NCBI GenBank assembly: GCA_914767715.1 | Contig: OU612067.1 | Coordinates: forward strand, 24,648,162-24,712,161 | Reading direction: 5' to 3' | DNA length: 64,000 bases | Source of the DNA: Membranipora membranacea | Taxonomy: Eukaryota; Bryozoa; Gymnolaemata; Cheilostomatida; Membraniporidae | Shown: positions 46,423 to 56,754 of the stretch, piece by piece | Numbering within the stretch: the first letter of the stretch is position 1 | Layout: each line of letters starts with the position of its first letter | Notes under the pieces: model-generated | The model's database searches: none | Seen by the model: the letters and a program-made list of their open reading frames with translations, nothing else | Told to the model about the DNA's origin: nothing | Translations under genes and position numbers: made by a program

Positions 46423-49400
46423 GTGAGTAAATATGGTTTATATAAAATAATCAAAATGTAAAAAATTAAAGCGCTGCTGTGTGATAACCAAAATTGGTCA
46501 ACGTTTGATATTCTTACGAATGATGTTGCTGGTTACAAAACATATTTATTTTAAAGTAATAATTGATCACTACTCCGACTGCAGTAGGTTCATTGCCCAC
46601 CGCCAGCTGTAAATCTGGTAATTTGGTTCTGGAGTACAAGTTATTATAGTCTTGTCATTTGAGACAGGAAAATAATTACCACAGGACCGCTTTGTGTTTG
46701 CACACTCAACCCACAGTGAATGAATATCCCTATTCCGCCTCAATATTAAGACAAGCCAGAATGGTGGTGGACAGTGGGGTATGGCCTAGGTGTTGTGATG
46801 GGGATGCTATTAGAATGTGCATCTAATAATTTAACTTTGTTTTATTTGGCAATGGTTTTAAACTGAGAAAATTAAATTGTTAATTCTTAACTGCAAACTA
46901 AATGTATACTTAATTAGCCCTGACTGAATCGAAGAGTAAAGAAAAAATCATGTCTTTCCTTGAACCTAGTACAACCCGTCCAGGTACATAAATTTTGGGA
47001 ATCATTAGTTTTATTATTGAAACCACTAAAGTGTAGACAGACAGATAAATGATTTTAGTAATATTGAGCAGATCTTCCCATTGGAATTGACATTCAATTT
47101 TTCTTAGCTTTAGGTAGCAAATTGGAAATTCTGACGCTGAAATTTGAGCATGATGTAATGCAAATCCCGCAATGCAACCCAAAATACCTAACAAGGACAG
47201 GGTAATTTTATAGCTAGAATATTTCATTCATTTACACAGCCTAACTAGGCCCAGTAATATCCTCTTTAAGGGAGAAAGGAAAATATTCTCCTTTCAAAAG
47301 AACTATATTTATTCGTTCCATTTAAAAATAATCTCAGGCAGTGGCCAATTAATATAAAGACCTAATATCATACTAAGTAAATCGCTATAACACTGGGATG
47401 AGCCATTTCAAATGAAATAATGAAGGAGCGTCATACTCCTACTTGCGCCGCTAACTGACAAATAAAAAATCATTTATCATATCCCACAATGCAATCTCAA
47501 ATAATGTATGTCATCGTTGGTCCGACCTCCGTTGAAATCCAAATAAATATTTCGGCATAAGTCAACTACTATCTATTAGTTATCTGGGCTAGTGGACACG
47601 TTATATACTGTAGGGAAATTTGACACGCTATGTGATAAACAAAACCGGTCAAAATTCGATTTTCTTGATAATGATGTGGCTGGCGACAAAAGATTTATAT
47701 TTTAAAATAATAACTGATAACTACTTCGACTGCAGTAGGTTCATTACCCACCACCAGCTGTAAATCTAGTAATTTGGTTCTGGGGTACGATTTATTAAAG
47801 TCTTGTCATTTAGGACGCTCAAAACACAGTGAATGGATATCCCTCTTCCAACTTAATATTTAGACAAGCCAGAATGGTGGTGGGCGTGGGTTTAGGGCCT
47901 AGGTGTTGTGATACGGATGCTAATAGAATGGGTAATTAATAATTTAATTTTGTTTTATTTGGCATTGACCTTAAACTGAGAAAATTAAATTGTTAATTCT
48001 TAATTATTAATTTGATGTGAAATTACCCCTGACCAAATTGAAGAGTAAATGAAGTATCATGTCTTCAATTGATCGTTAGTGATGCAACTGGTCCGGGATC
48101 ATATGATACCGGCATCGTTAGTTTAGTAATTGAAACCATTATAGTGGCGACAGATAGACAGATTATTTTTGTATTTGAGCAGCTCTTCCTTTCTGGATAT
48201 GACGTTCGATTTTGTTTAGATCCCGGTAGCAATTATGATAATATTGCATGGAAAATTAATATGCAAGCACAGCAAAATGCAACTAACCTGGAACTCCTAG
48301 CAAGTACAGGTTAATCCTATATATAGCTAAAATATCTTATCACTCACACGACCCAACTAGGACTAGTATTATCCTCTTTAAGAGATAAGGGAAATTAATC
48401 TCCATTTATAACAGCTATCTATTTTTATTTGTTCATTTAAAAATAATCACAGACTGACAACAGTGCCCAATTAATGACTGGACGAAATATCATACTCAGT
48501 AAATCGATATAACACTAAGTCATCAATTCTAAAATGAGCTCTGTGACGCTGTCACCAGGCCATTTAAAATGATATAATGAAGAAGCGCCATACTTCTACT
48601 TGCGCTGTAAGCTGACTAATAAACAATCATTAAACATATCCGTACGCTGCTGAGTTATGCCTGCCAAGCTTGGTTCCCCTCGCTCACTGACTATGACATA
48701 AAGAAGCTAGAGAGCATACAGCGTCGATGTCTCTATGCTAGACCATTATTCTGAGAGGCTCAGTTCATCAAAGCTTCCCACCCTAGAAACATACATGTCT
48801 AACCTCTGCTCACAATATAGTGCCAAAGTTATCATTGACCCCAACCACATCCTATCACACCTTGTACCATCTAGACAGATTCGACATCGACACTCTGCCA
48901 GGTTGACTGATACTCTAATTAAGGGTCACAGAACAGAGAGCATGAGAAATACAACTTTTTACAAATACGGTGTTTGAGTTTTTTTTTTTAACTCCCATTT
49001 TTTAAAGACATTTCAAATACACATTGATTTTTTTAGTTTTTGCCTTTTATGTTTGTTATACTCGCTCTTATTATGATAGATGTGTCACCATGTACTATTT
49101 TGAGCGGTAAAAATAAAGTGGATATCAGTCAATCAATATCCCACAATGAAATATCACAAGGTGAAATCCAATCAAATTTTTAGGCATAAGTCGACTAACT
49201 TCGTTTTCTGGGCAAGTGGTCACGAAATTTATGGTAGGGATATTTGACACCGCAGTTGGGGAATCATCATTTATACAGATTGGGTGGGAATTAAGTTGAG
49301 ATGGTGTAGTAATCTATTTTAAAAAACCTGGAAAAAAGTAAAAGAAAATCCCACCATAATACCTGCGGAGCAAGGCCATGATAGTTGAGAACACTTGAGT

Positions 49401-50365
49401 CTATTACGGCAGCTCTGTGAGTGCTTGTATTCATTTTCTGTTGCGCTGAGCAGACTGAACTTGAAATCTGTCTCCATTGATACTTTCTGTGAATTGTTAC
49501 AGAGACACGACATGAAGTTGTGTAGATTGTCTTGTTGACCTTCTTCTACTCTCTTTTAAAATTAAAACTCATAATCATCCTATATTACAGCAACTGACAA
49601 ACCGATAGCGTTGATCCTGTACAATCCAGTATCTCGAGATGGAGCCTTAGAAGAAGCAGACAATCTCAAGTCAGGACTGGAAGCTGTAGGCTGTAAGGTC
49701 ACTAGGGAGGAATGGAGAACTAAAGTACAGCTTAGTAAGCTTATAGATGAGGGAGTGCAGTCAGCTGTCGGCTGCTCACTGCTGATGGTGTGTATCATGT
49801 CACATGGACGTGCAGGGAAACTCGAGTGTGAGGATGGTGACGGCTTCATTATTATCAATGACATCCTCTTCCAGTTCTCAAGAAAGATTCCTGCTTACCT
49901 GCCAATGGTGTGTACATTGTGAAATAGTGTTTGTTTTCTTTTTGCCAACTTGTAGTACTGCATAGACAAATGTACCTACCATATCACTAGAGGTAATCAC
50001 TCTGCTCTTGATCTTAGGTGATGCTGGTACAAGCCTGTCAGCAGTCTGGAGATGTAAAAGGTAGCTCTTTTGATGACATGGCCATGAGAAGCTCTCCTGC
50101 AGAGAACACACACATTGTCCTGGAGAGACCTCACACACTGCTGTTGTTTTCCTCGTTAAGAGGTGGATTTGCTAAGCGAGGCGCTTACACTGACGCAATG
50201 GCTCAGCAGTTTAAACATGCCGATGGGAAATCAGACATTCATGACATGCATGCTAAAGCTGTCCTGAAAATAAGAGAGCAATATGGGGACAAACAGACCC
50301 CTGAGTTCAGATCAACTCTAAAGTTCAGACTCATCCTCACGAGGCCCAACAGGTTGACACACTAA
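45954..50365 (+). CDS. Copy E: complete ANK-caspase gene (3 exons, 377 aa)
   Basis: The coding sequence is 45,954-46,422 + 49,591-49,907 + 50,018-50,365, all open, with a phase-1 and then a phase-0 intron as in copy B. It has an N-terminal helical region (1-50) and three ANK repeats (about 52-150). The caspase domain follows, with Arg172 (S-R-D-G), His228 (S-H-G-R-A-G), Cys269 (V-Q-A-C-Q-Q) and Arg316 (A-K-R-G-A-Y). The linker has D-D at +12/+13 from the Cys. All residues needed for Cys-protease activity and Asp recognition that I can place are kept. The Gly usual after QAC-x is Gln here, as in every copy. Intron 1 (3.2 kb) holds the LINE fragment. The caspase part is nearly identical to that of B, while the ANK exon differs more. 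Role: predicted cytosolic protease in cell death or immunity (inference). Confidence 0.82.
46423..49590 (+). other. Copy E intron 1
   Basis: This 3.2-kb phase-1 intron has the same two diverged 1.1-kb repeats and LINE fragment as the D intron, plus about 600 bp (48,995-49,590) shared with B. The acceptor is tatattacag. No host coding sequence was found. Confidence 0.75.
48641..49135 (+). pseudogene. LINE RT C-terminus and 3' tail, copy in E intron
   Basis: Same fragment as at 24,975-25,465, including the tail with aataaagtggatatcagtca. It is in the same position and orientation in the intron. Confidence 0.75.
49591..49907 (+). CDS. Copy E exon 2, caspase large-subunit part
   Basis: A-T-D-K-P-I-A-L-I-L-Y-N-P-V-S-R-D-G opens the exon and S-H-G-R-A-G lies two-thirds through. 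Donor is ATG|gtgtgt, phase 0. It differs from B exon 2 by only a few residues. Confidence 0.87.
50018..50365 (+). CDS. Copy E exon 3, caspase Cys motif and small subunit
   Basis: V-M-L-V-Q-A-C-Q-Q-S-G-D-V starts directly after the atcttag acceptor. The small-subunit part contains L-L-L-F-S-S-L-R-G-G-F-A-K-R-G-A-Y. The stop is TAA, and AATAAA follows at 50,505-50,510. Confidence 0.87.
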   Translation: MMLVQACQQSGDVKGSSFDDMAMRSSPAENTHIVLERPHTLLLFSSLRGGFAKRGAYTDAMAQQFKHADGKSDIHDMHAKAVLKIREQYGDKQTPEFRSTLKFRLILTRPNRLTH

Positions 50366-52365
50366 CCTGTCGAACATGTCAACCTGTCCATCATGCTGAG
50401 ACTAGAGATGTTTTAATTTGTTACTGAGGTATACAATGGCATATTATACTTTTATCACTCTGTTATGTTTATCATCAAATTAGGGCCCGCTATCAAATCT
50501 TCCCAATAAAACAACTGTTCTTAGCAAGGAGCAGAGGGGGGGGGGGTAGAAACTGCCACCAAGTATATGTATTCTACCTTACTTCATATCTAATCAATCA
50601 AAGGTTAAGTGTGTGATTCAATAACCCACAGATCAGTTGAAGAGTTCCACAGCAATAAGGTTTTCAAAATGGATTCCTAAAATATTATTTAGAACTTCTA
50701 TTCCCCAACAGATTTATTTCCACTGTTCCGATAAGTGTTATTTTTGGCAGATCAGGTTATCCAAGTGGACAAACAACAATCATCTGTTGCAGATGGCTCG
50801 GACATCGTATCAAATCTGCGTTATTGGTTATTTAATTATGTGATATTATCAGTTATCAAAGGTCCCAGCAATCTGACTAAGCAGATCGGGCCAGGCACCA
50901 GAAAAGAACCTTTAATAATTGTGAACAGCGAACGTTCTCCTTGTTCTAAGTATATTTTCAGTTTATGCTCACTGAGATTGGAGTAGCAGGGCACTGAGCT
51001 ACAGACTTATGTATAAATCTGGGATTGACGAATACAGATTCGACTGCATAATGTGTTCTAAATTTGGCACATGACCTTGACAATGGTTAAAAAAATTGTT
51101 ATGTCCTTAATTTTATCCACTCTATAATTACTCTTTTTTTCAAATCTTTGATATGAATAAATATTTAATGTTGATTTGCACTGCATCGTTTTTTATCGTT
51201 GACAAAATATGACGAGCTCACTCCACCGGATGCTAATACTCACAATGTTATAATCCGAATGCATCAGTATCGGATCAGCTACCACCAGTTATATTGCTCA
51301 CACTGTATAGACTACAGATCTCAGTAACAATGATAACGGCCTGAAATTGTATTTTTCACATTGTGTGCCCTGTAAATTGACTCAACATCAAACATCCACA
51401 TGACTTTAGTCAATATTAAGAAAATCAATTGATAGATCGATGTACATAATTAACTTGTATATAGTTGGATAGAAAGTGCTCATCAAGCACTTGCATCTTG
51501 TTAGATAATTGCCCAGCATCGCTGATGTTAGCTGATTATCTCTGATACGGTCTACATCTCTCTCTGTATTCATTGCAGTTTCTCCAGCAACAAAGAGATC
51601 GGTGCACATCATCCATCAGTTTTGTTCTCATCTTGCATAAGAAACTGATTGTGGCAAATGTTTAAGTGAGAATTACTTCCCCTTGACAGGATAGCAGATA
51701 ACTTCAAGCACTTTTCACAAATAATTTTTTTACTTTTTTTTATGTCCATTTGAATAAGAGCAGCGATTTTTATAAACCATACTACATAGCAAACATTGAT
51801 TAGTGATATATCTATTAAATTTGATCCAGGAAATCACAAAATATAATAAAAGGATGTATAGCTCTTATAGATAGAGTCAATTTAATTTAATTTTAATTTA
51901 AGGATTAGGCAATCTAGTTTGTTAATGGGCAGGGTAGAGAGATGGGACTTTACAGACGGTAGGCCTACACTGATTTTGCTGTAATACTTTTTTCCTGATG
52001 TTGATGTTGCCCCTAAGAAGAGATGATGACATCATCGTTATGAGTAGAATATGACCTATCGTATCTGATTTACGCTTGAGGGTCTGGATCGAGCTAAACT
52101 CCTTAAGGTTAAAGGTATGGATATGGGATTCTCTATTTGCATCCTCTTTACCAAGCACCACAGTAACCTTTGATGAGGTCCTGGAGTATACATTCATCCT
52201 AGCCAGATATTTGGGGAACTGAGAGCCAGCTGTATATTTGGGAACTTCTAAATACAGAAGTTAGTTCCCTGGTGTCAATCCTATTTTAATCAACACTCAT
52301 GTTCCAGGAACATTCTTGACAAAAACATCTTTGTGCTATAATATATTTAGAATCAAGATACAAAA
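50366..52365. repeat. Block downstream of copy E (duplicate of 26,704-28,700)
   Basis: This noncoding block contains the AATAAA at 50,505-50,510, a G run near 50,536 and a diverged piece of module U near 51.5 kb. Similarity to the B block ends at about 52,355, where the non-LTR element begins, which places that insertion after the block duplication. Confidence 0.75.
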
Positions 52366-52492
52366 GATCAAATTGGATACAAATCAAATCAAATCAAGAT
52401 ACAAATTGGATTGTTGAATTCTTGAAGCGCAAGGCTGAAAAAATCTGAGCTCCAGAAAAATTGACAATAAATCTGGGTAATTTTCACCCAAA

Positions 52493-54051
52493 ATGAACAA
52501 AGGCAAGAAGAGAAAACTCATTTCCAGTAATGATCCTGATGAGGATGATGCTGAGGATAATATCTTCACCTATTCGCTCAACAAGTTGAAGGCATTAAAA
52601 AAGAAAATTGACTCTACTACCACTGATGAGTGTATCATCATAAAAGGTAATCCGGGAAACATCCAAATTGTCGTTGACTGCAGCACAGCTGTTTTTGAGC
52701 TTGTCAGATCTATATTTCAAACATCAATTTAGGAGCAATATCTTTATGTAACTAGGAAAATGAATAAAGATAAGGACAAAAACAAAACAGCTACCATATT
52801 CACCGTTAAAAACAAGAAGAAATCGGATAGACGCCTTTATACTGCAAACTTTTACCATACCACCTCTAGAATACTGGTGAATGCTATCAAAGATGTGGAT
52901 GTGTTTATAAGTCAATACTCTAAGCTGGTAGGTGAATTACAGCCAGAAACAATTGCCAATTTGAACGAGAAAGTCCGTTCCTCATGCTCAAATGCAATGG
53001 AATCGCTAAAAAGTAAACAAACCAATGCCAACAGCAGCACAACTCAACAACAAAGCACACAAGGTGCTCTAGGGTGATCTACAGTTTCACTGCCAGTGTC
53101 TTCTCAGTGTTCCCTGTCTGAGACAATGGAGACTTCTGCTCCATTCGTCGACAGCACTCCCAGTCATTCCAGGGACAGAGATTGTGGGGAGAGTCCCGGA
53201 TGTGCGTCAGGCAGAACTCTACATGGCGTGCTTTTATTATGATGGAGAAGATGGACAGCATGCGGGTTAAATTGGATAAACTTACTAGTGCTTTTTCTGA
53301 GAGCCCTAGTACAAAGGAATGTCCATCAAATTCCAAAAATACCGTACAAAAAACATATCTTCCAACTCAAACTCTTAACACCACACAACAATGGTCATCA
53401 GTTGCAAGCAGCAGTAGACAACTCCACAGAAATATTCCTTCATCAGCAACACATCAAAACACACCAACACCAAGTTCACCGGCAACTACATCCAACACAC
53501 CAGATCACATGCCATCTATTAGAAAAACAGCTCGTCCAAACAACTTCAACCCCAAGCACTGCATCGTGATAAGTATCAACAAGTCATCAAAAACCTACCA
53601 AAACTATAATCAAGACAACATCAGACGTGAGATTAACCGTGAATTCGGCCCAACCATCAGAGAAAACATAACGACTTACAATTTCAAGACAGAATCTCCA
53701 AAAATTATGCTGCACCTTCGCGATGAAAAGACAGTGACCAAGTTGATAAACACTTGGAATACATTACTATTGGAAAATTCGCAAGTAAGAAAGACAATCA
53801 ATCCAGAATCAGCAAAAGTCAACACTGGTATGCTGAGAGGCATTCCTATCGATGCTGATGATGAACTTATAATAGAAGAGATATCACAGAATTTCCCCAA
53901 CTCTTCAGCTATAAGGATTTACAAAGGGGAAAAGAAAATGCGCATCTTTAAAGTAAAGTTTGACACTCAGGACCAATACAACAAGGTCCTCAGTCAAGGT
54001 ATGATTTTAGACTCACTTAAACTTAAATGCCATTTTGAAAAAGTTCTATGA
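52493..54051 (+). pseudogene. Non-LTR retrotransposon ORF1 (RNA-binding protein), broken
   Basis: It starts M-N-K-G-K-K-R-K and is interrupted by TAG (52,730-52,732) and TGA (about 53,075-53,077) in one frame. After a frameshift near 53,225 it is open to TGA at 54,049-54,051. The last ~120 residues alternate strands and helices in the manner of an RRM-like ORF1 domain, preceded by a Ser/Thr/Pro/Gln-rich stretch. ORF1 proteins bind the element RNA. The end overlaps the ORF2 start in ATGA. Confidence 0.7.
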
Positions 54052-55374
54052 TGGCAATGAATTTTCATAGCGCATATCTGAATATCTGTGGATTGGCAAG
54101 CAAACTGGAAGAGGTTCGTTTAATTCTTAGTGATCACAAATTTAGTATACTGTGTTTGGCTGAAACATTTTTGAATGAAAATGATGACAGCTACCTATAT
54201 GAGGTACCAGGATATACGATGATAAGAAGGGATGGGCTCTGTAACAATGGTGGGGGATTACTCTGCTATGTCCATGATTCACTGGTCATTGAACATCTGG
54301 AAAATTTAGATCGTTACATGGATGAGAGTATAACAGTCAAGGTCAGACCCAGAAGCCAAAAGAGTTTTTTGGTCACATACTTATATAGACCTCCCCAATC
54401 AAAAGCATCATGGAACACAGACTTTTCAGAGTTTGTCGAGCATTGTTATGGTTTGAACGATGAAATTATAATATTTGGTGATTTCAATATTGATTTGCTG
54501 AATCCAACTTCGAAAAACAGGTGGTTAGATAATGTTACCTATCCACTGATGTTGAATCAACTTATATCTTAACCCACTCGCATAACTAATTCATCAAGGA
54601 CACTAATTGACCACATCTATTCAAGTAAAAGTGACAATATTGCTAAATCTGGTGTCATCAAATATTCACTGAGTGATCATTTCATGATAGTAGCTTCAAG
54701 AGAGATTGATAGAAATGTTAAAATATCTAAACAAAGATGTAAGGTAACATTTTTGGATTATTCATTTGCAACGCCTGAAAACATTTTTAACACATTCTCA
54801 AGGGAAAATTTTGGTTACGTACTGTATGAAAGATCAATAGACTCAATGTTTGAGAAGTTCTATAGCCATTTGAATCATCTCATATCAAAACTCGTGTTTG
54901 AGAAGACTCGCTTTGTAAGAACGCATAATCTTCCAAAATGGTTGGATGATGAGGTAAAAAATTAACATCAAAATCAGAGATCAACTCAAACAAAACGGTG
55001 ATTGGGAAGGATATAAAAAACAGCGAAATTATGTCACTAATATGATCAGACAAAAGCAGAAAAGAGCTATTTCTAATACTATTAAAGAGTCTAAAGGTAA
55101 TACAAAACCTGTTTGGGATGTATTAAAGAATAAAAAGAAGGAGACTTTCCCTGCGACATCCATTGCAAAATCAATCACAAAGAACCTTGTTGTAACAGAT
55201 GAGATGACATTTCCCGTATCCAAACATAATTTGACAGACATACCACAATTCACCCCTTTCACATGTACAAGAATATTGTTCCACATTCCTGATAGTAAAA
55301 GTACAGGACCTGACAGAATTACAGTGAAGATGTTGAAGCTTGTTTGGCCTTATATTATGGAGTGCCGTTGGTAA
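54048..55374 (+). pseudogene. Non-LTR retrotransposon ORF2: endonuclease and RT start, broken
   Basis: An apurinic-type endonuclease runs from N-I-C-G-L and L-C-L-A-E-T-F through G-G-G-L-L-C-Y and I-I-F-G-D-F-N-I-D-L-L to the terminal L-S-D-H-F-M-I. An in-frame TAA (54,570-54,572) falls just before P-T-R-I-T. A frameshift near 54,963 precedes the RT N-terminus, which ends at S-T-G-P-D-R-I-T-V-K-M-L-K. The rest of the RT is gone. The organisation is like CR1/L2/Daphne elements, and the endonuclease would nick target DNA. Confidence 0.85.
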
Positions 55375-55414
55375 AAGTATTCTATGTCAAAAATGTGTTT
55401 GCATGTTTATAGTG

Positions 55415-55760
55415 TCAGTTTTAATGTGTGATGTGTCAGTTTGTGTGTTTGCTATGTCATTTTGAATGTGTAGTATGTCAGTTTGCATGCTTATTATGTC
55501 AGTTTGTGTGTTTAATATGTCAGTTTGTGTGTTTAATATGTCAGTGTGTGTGTTTAATATGTCAGTTTGTGTGTTTAATATGTCAGTTTGCATGTTTAAT
55601 ATGTCAGTTTTGGTGTTTGGTATTGCAGTTTTCATTTGTAGTATGTCAATATTTTCATGTTTAATATGTCAGTTTTAATGTTTAATATGCCAGTTTTTTC
55701 ATTTATGCTATGCCAGTTTTCATGTTTGTTATGTCAGTTTTTTTATTTTTTTATATGTCA
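55415..55760. repeat. 21-bp minisatellite (atgtcagtttgtgtgtttaat)-type array
   Basis: Units of 21 bp built on tatgtcagtttgtgtgttta run from about 55,415, most regular at 55,495-55,615, and decay to both sides. Because 21 is a multiple of three, one frame reads the heptapeptide M-S-V-C-V-F-N over and over. This is a by-product of the repeat and not evidence for a protein. Confidence 0.9.
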
Positions 55761-56285
55761 GTTTTGACCTTTGGACTCTGTATTGTGTATTTTGGGGTTG
55801 CATTCCCATACACTTAGCCTTGGGTCTTAGATTCCCTTTCTACTCCTTGATTTTGCTCGCGCATTAGTTTTGCACCGGTGCGTTCTATGTTCCGCTTCGC
55901 CGATGTTCCGCTGGTCTATGTTCCGCTTGAAATGGGTCTATAGTCCGCTGTTTTTTAGACCACTGTATCGATCCTTATTCATCCATACAAACTGCTCCAC
56001 GTTAGTTTAGCCCATTATCAAGGACTAAATTAATCAATAGGACTAGACCTTCTTGCCCATTATAGACCACTAAACCAAGGAGTTACTGAACTCCACAGCT
56101 GAATCTATAGATTGTGAAGATATTCCCCACTGAGTCACCAGTCCATGTACTGACTTTAACTCTTACATTATCTAATGATGGACTATTTAAGTGCATTGGA
56201 ACAATGAGTAAGTGATTTGAATCAATTTAACCCTGTTTGAATGTACACTTATTGCATAGGACATCATTGCTGATGACATGCAATC
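55761..56285. other. Spacer right of the minisatellite
   Basis: No gene is seen. A short imperfect repeat around 55,885-55,945 contains tatgttccgct two times with a related third copy. Confidence 0.45.
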
Positions 56286-56417
56286 CACAGGCCTTCTGTA
56301 GTTGGTGCAAGTCCAGTGGTCGAGTGCCCCAGTGGCCGAGGCCTTTTCTTGAGAGAAAAGGCCTCGACCACTGGGGCACTCTACCACTGGACTTGCACCA
56401 ACTATAGAAGGCCTGTG
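56286..56417. repeat. 132-bp near-perfect hairpin (64-bp arms, 4-nt loop)
   Basis: Arms 56,286-56,349 and 56,354-56,417 are complementary with three mismatches by my count, around a loop tgag. It contains caagtccagtggt and ccccagtgg with their complements. It could be a foldback element or a source of a miRNA-like transcript. It is also a structure that polymerases and assemblies handle badly. Confidence 0.9.
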
Positions 56418-56447
56418 ATGCAAACCCTAACTTATGGAACTATATGA

Positions 56448-56730
56448 CTGTCCTGCTTTCATAGCTTCTGTATTTTCTGGAAGCCATTTTGGCGCTTGCT
56501 TAATTTGTTGTTTTTGCATTGTCATTGCTGCCAGTCAGATTCCAAAATTCCTCGATTAAAGCAACAAATTAAGCACATGTTAATGACCCGGAAATGGTAA
56601 ACCGATTTTGAGCAGAAGTTTCTAAAGTCACAGCTGGAGAGCTGGCGCTTGAGACGAAGAAGAAGCAGGTAAATACGCAGGTAAATAAGCAAGCGCCAAC
56701 ATGGTTTCAGAAGCTATGAGAGCCAGCTGA
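56448..56730. repeat. Imperfect foldback segment beside the hairpin
   Basis: catagcttctg ... ttggcgcttgctta on the left (56,460-56,503) has an inverted partner near 56,688-56,727 (taagcaagcgccaa ... cagaagctatg). An inner pair (aatttgttg / caacaaatt) also matches. It looks like a small decayed inverted-repeat element lying against the start of the next LINE fragment. Confidence 0.6.
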
Positions 56731-56754
56731 CAGAACAGATTTGCGACATTTCAC

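Larger units (their letters stand above)
40549..48994. repeat. 4,224-bp tandem duplication, two near-identical copies
   Basis: Copy 1 (40,549-44,770) and copy 2 (44,773-48,994) align without gaps. The only difference I noticed is A41000 versus G45224. The junction has two extra bases (44,771-44,772) and no long homology, as end-joining or an assembly join would leave. Each copy carries the 3' part of module U, an ANK exon, and intron 1 up to the LINE fragment. Only copy 2 is followed by caspase exons. Confidence 0.95.

Noticed and set aside
55387-55635. Repetitive - strand frame (N-T-Q-T-D-I-L repeats) and + strand Cys-rich frames
   Set aside because: They are translations of a 21-bp minisatellite; the period being a multiple of three is enough to explain the open frames.
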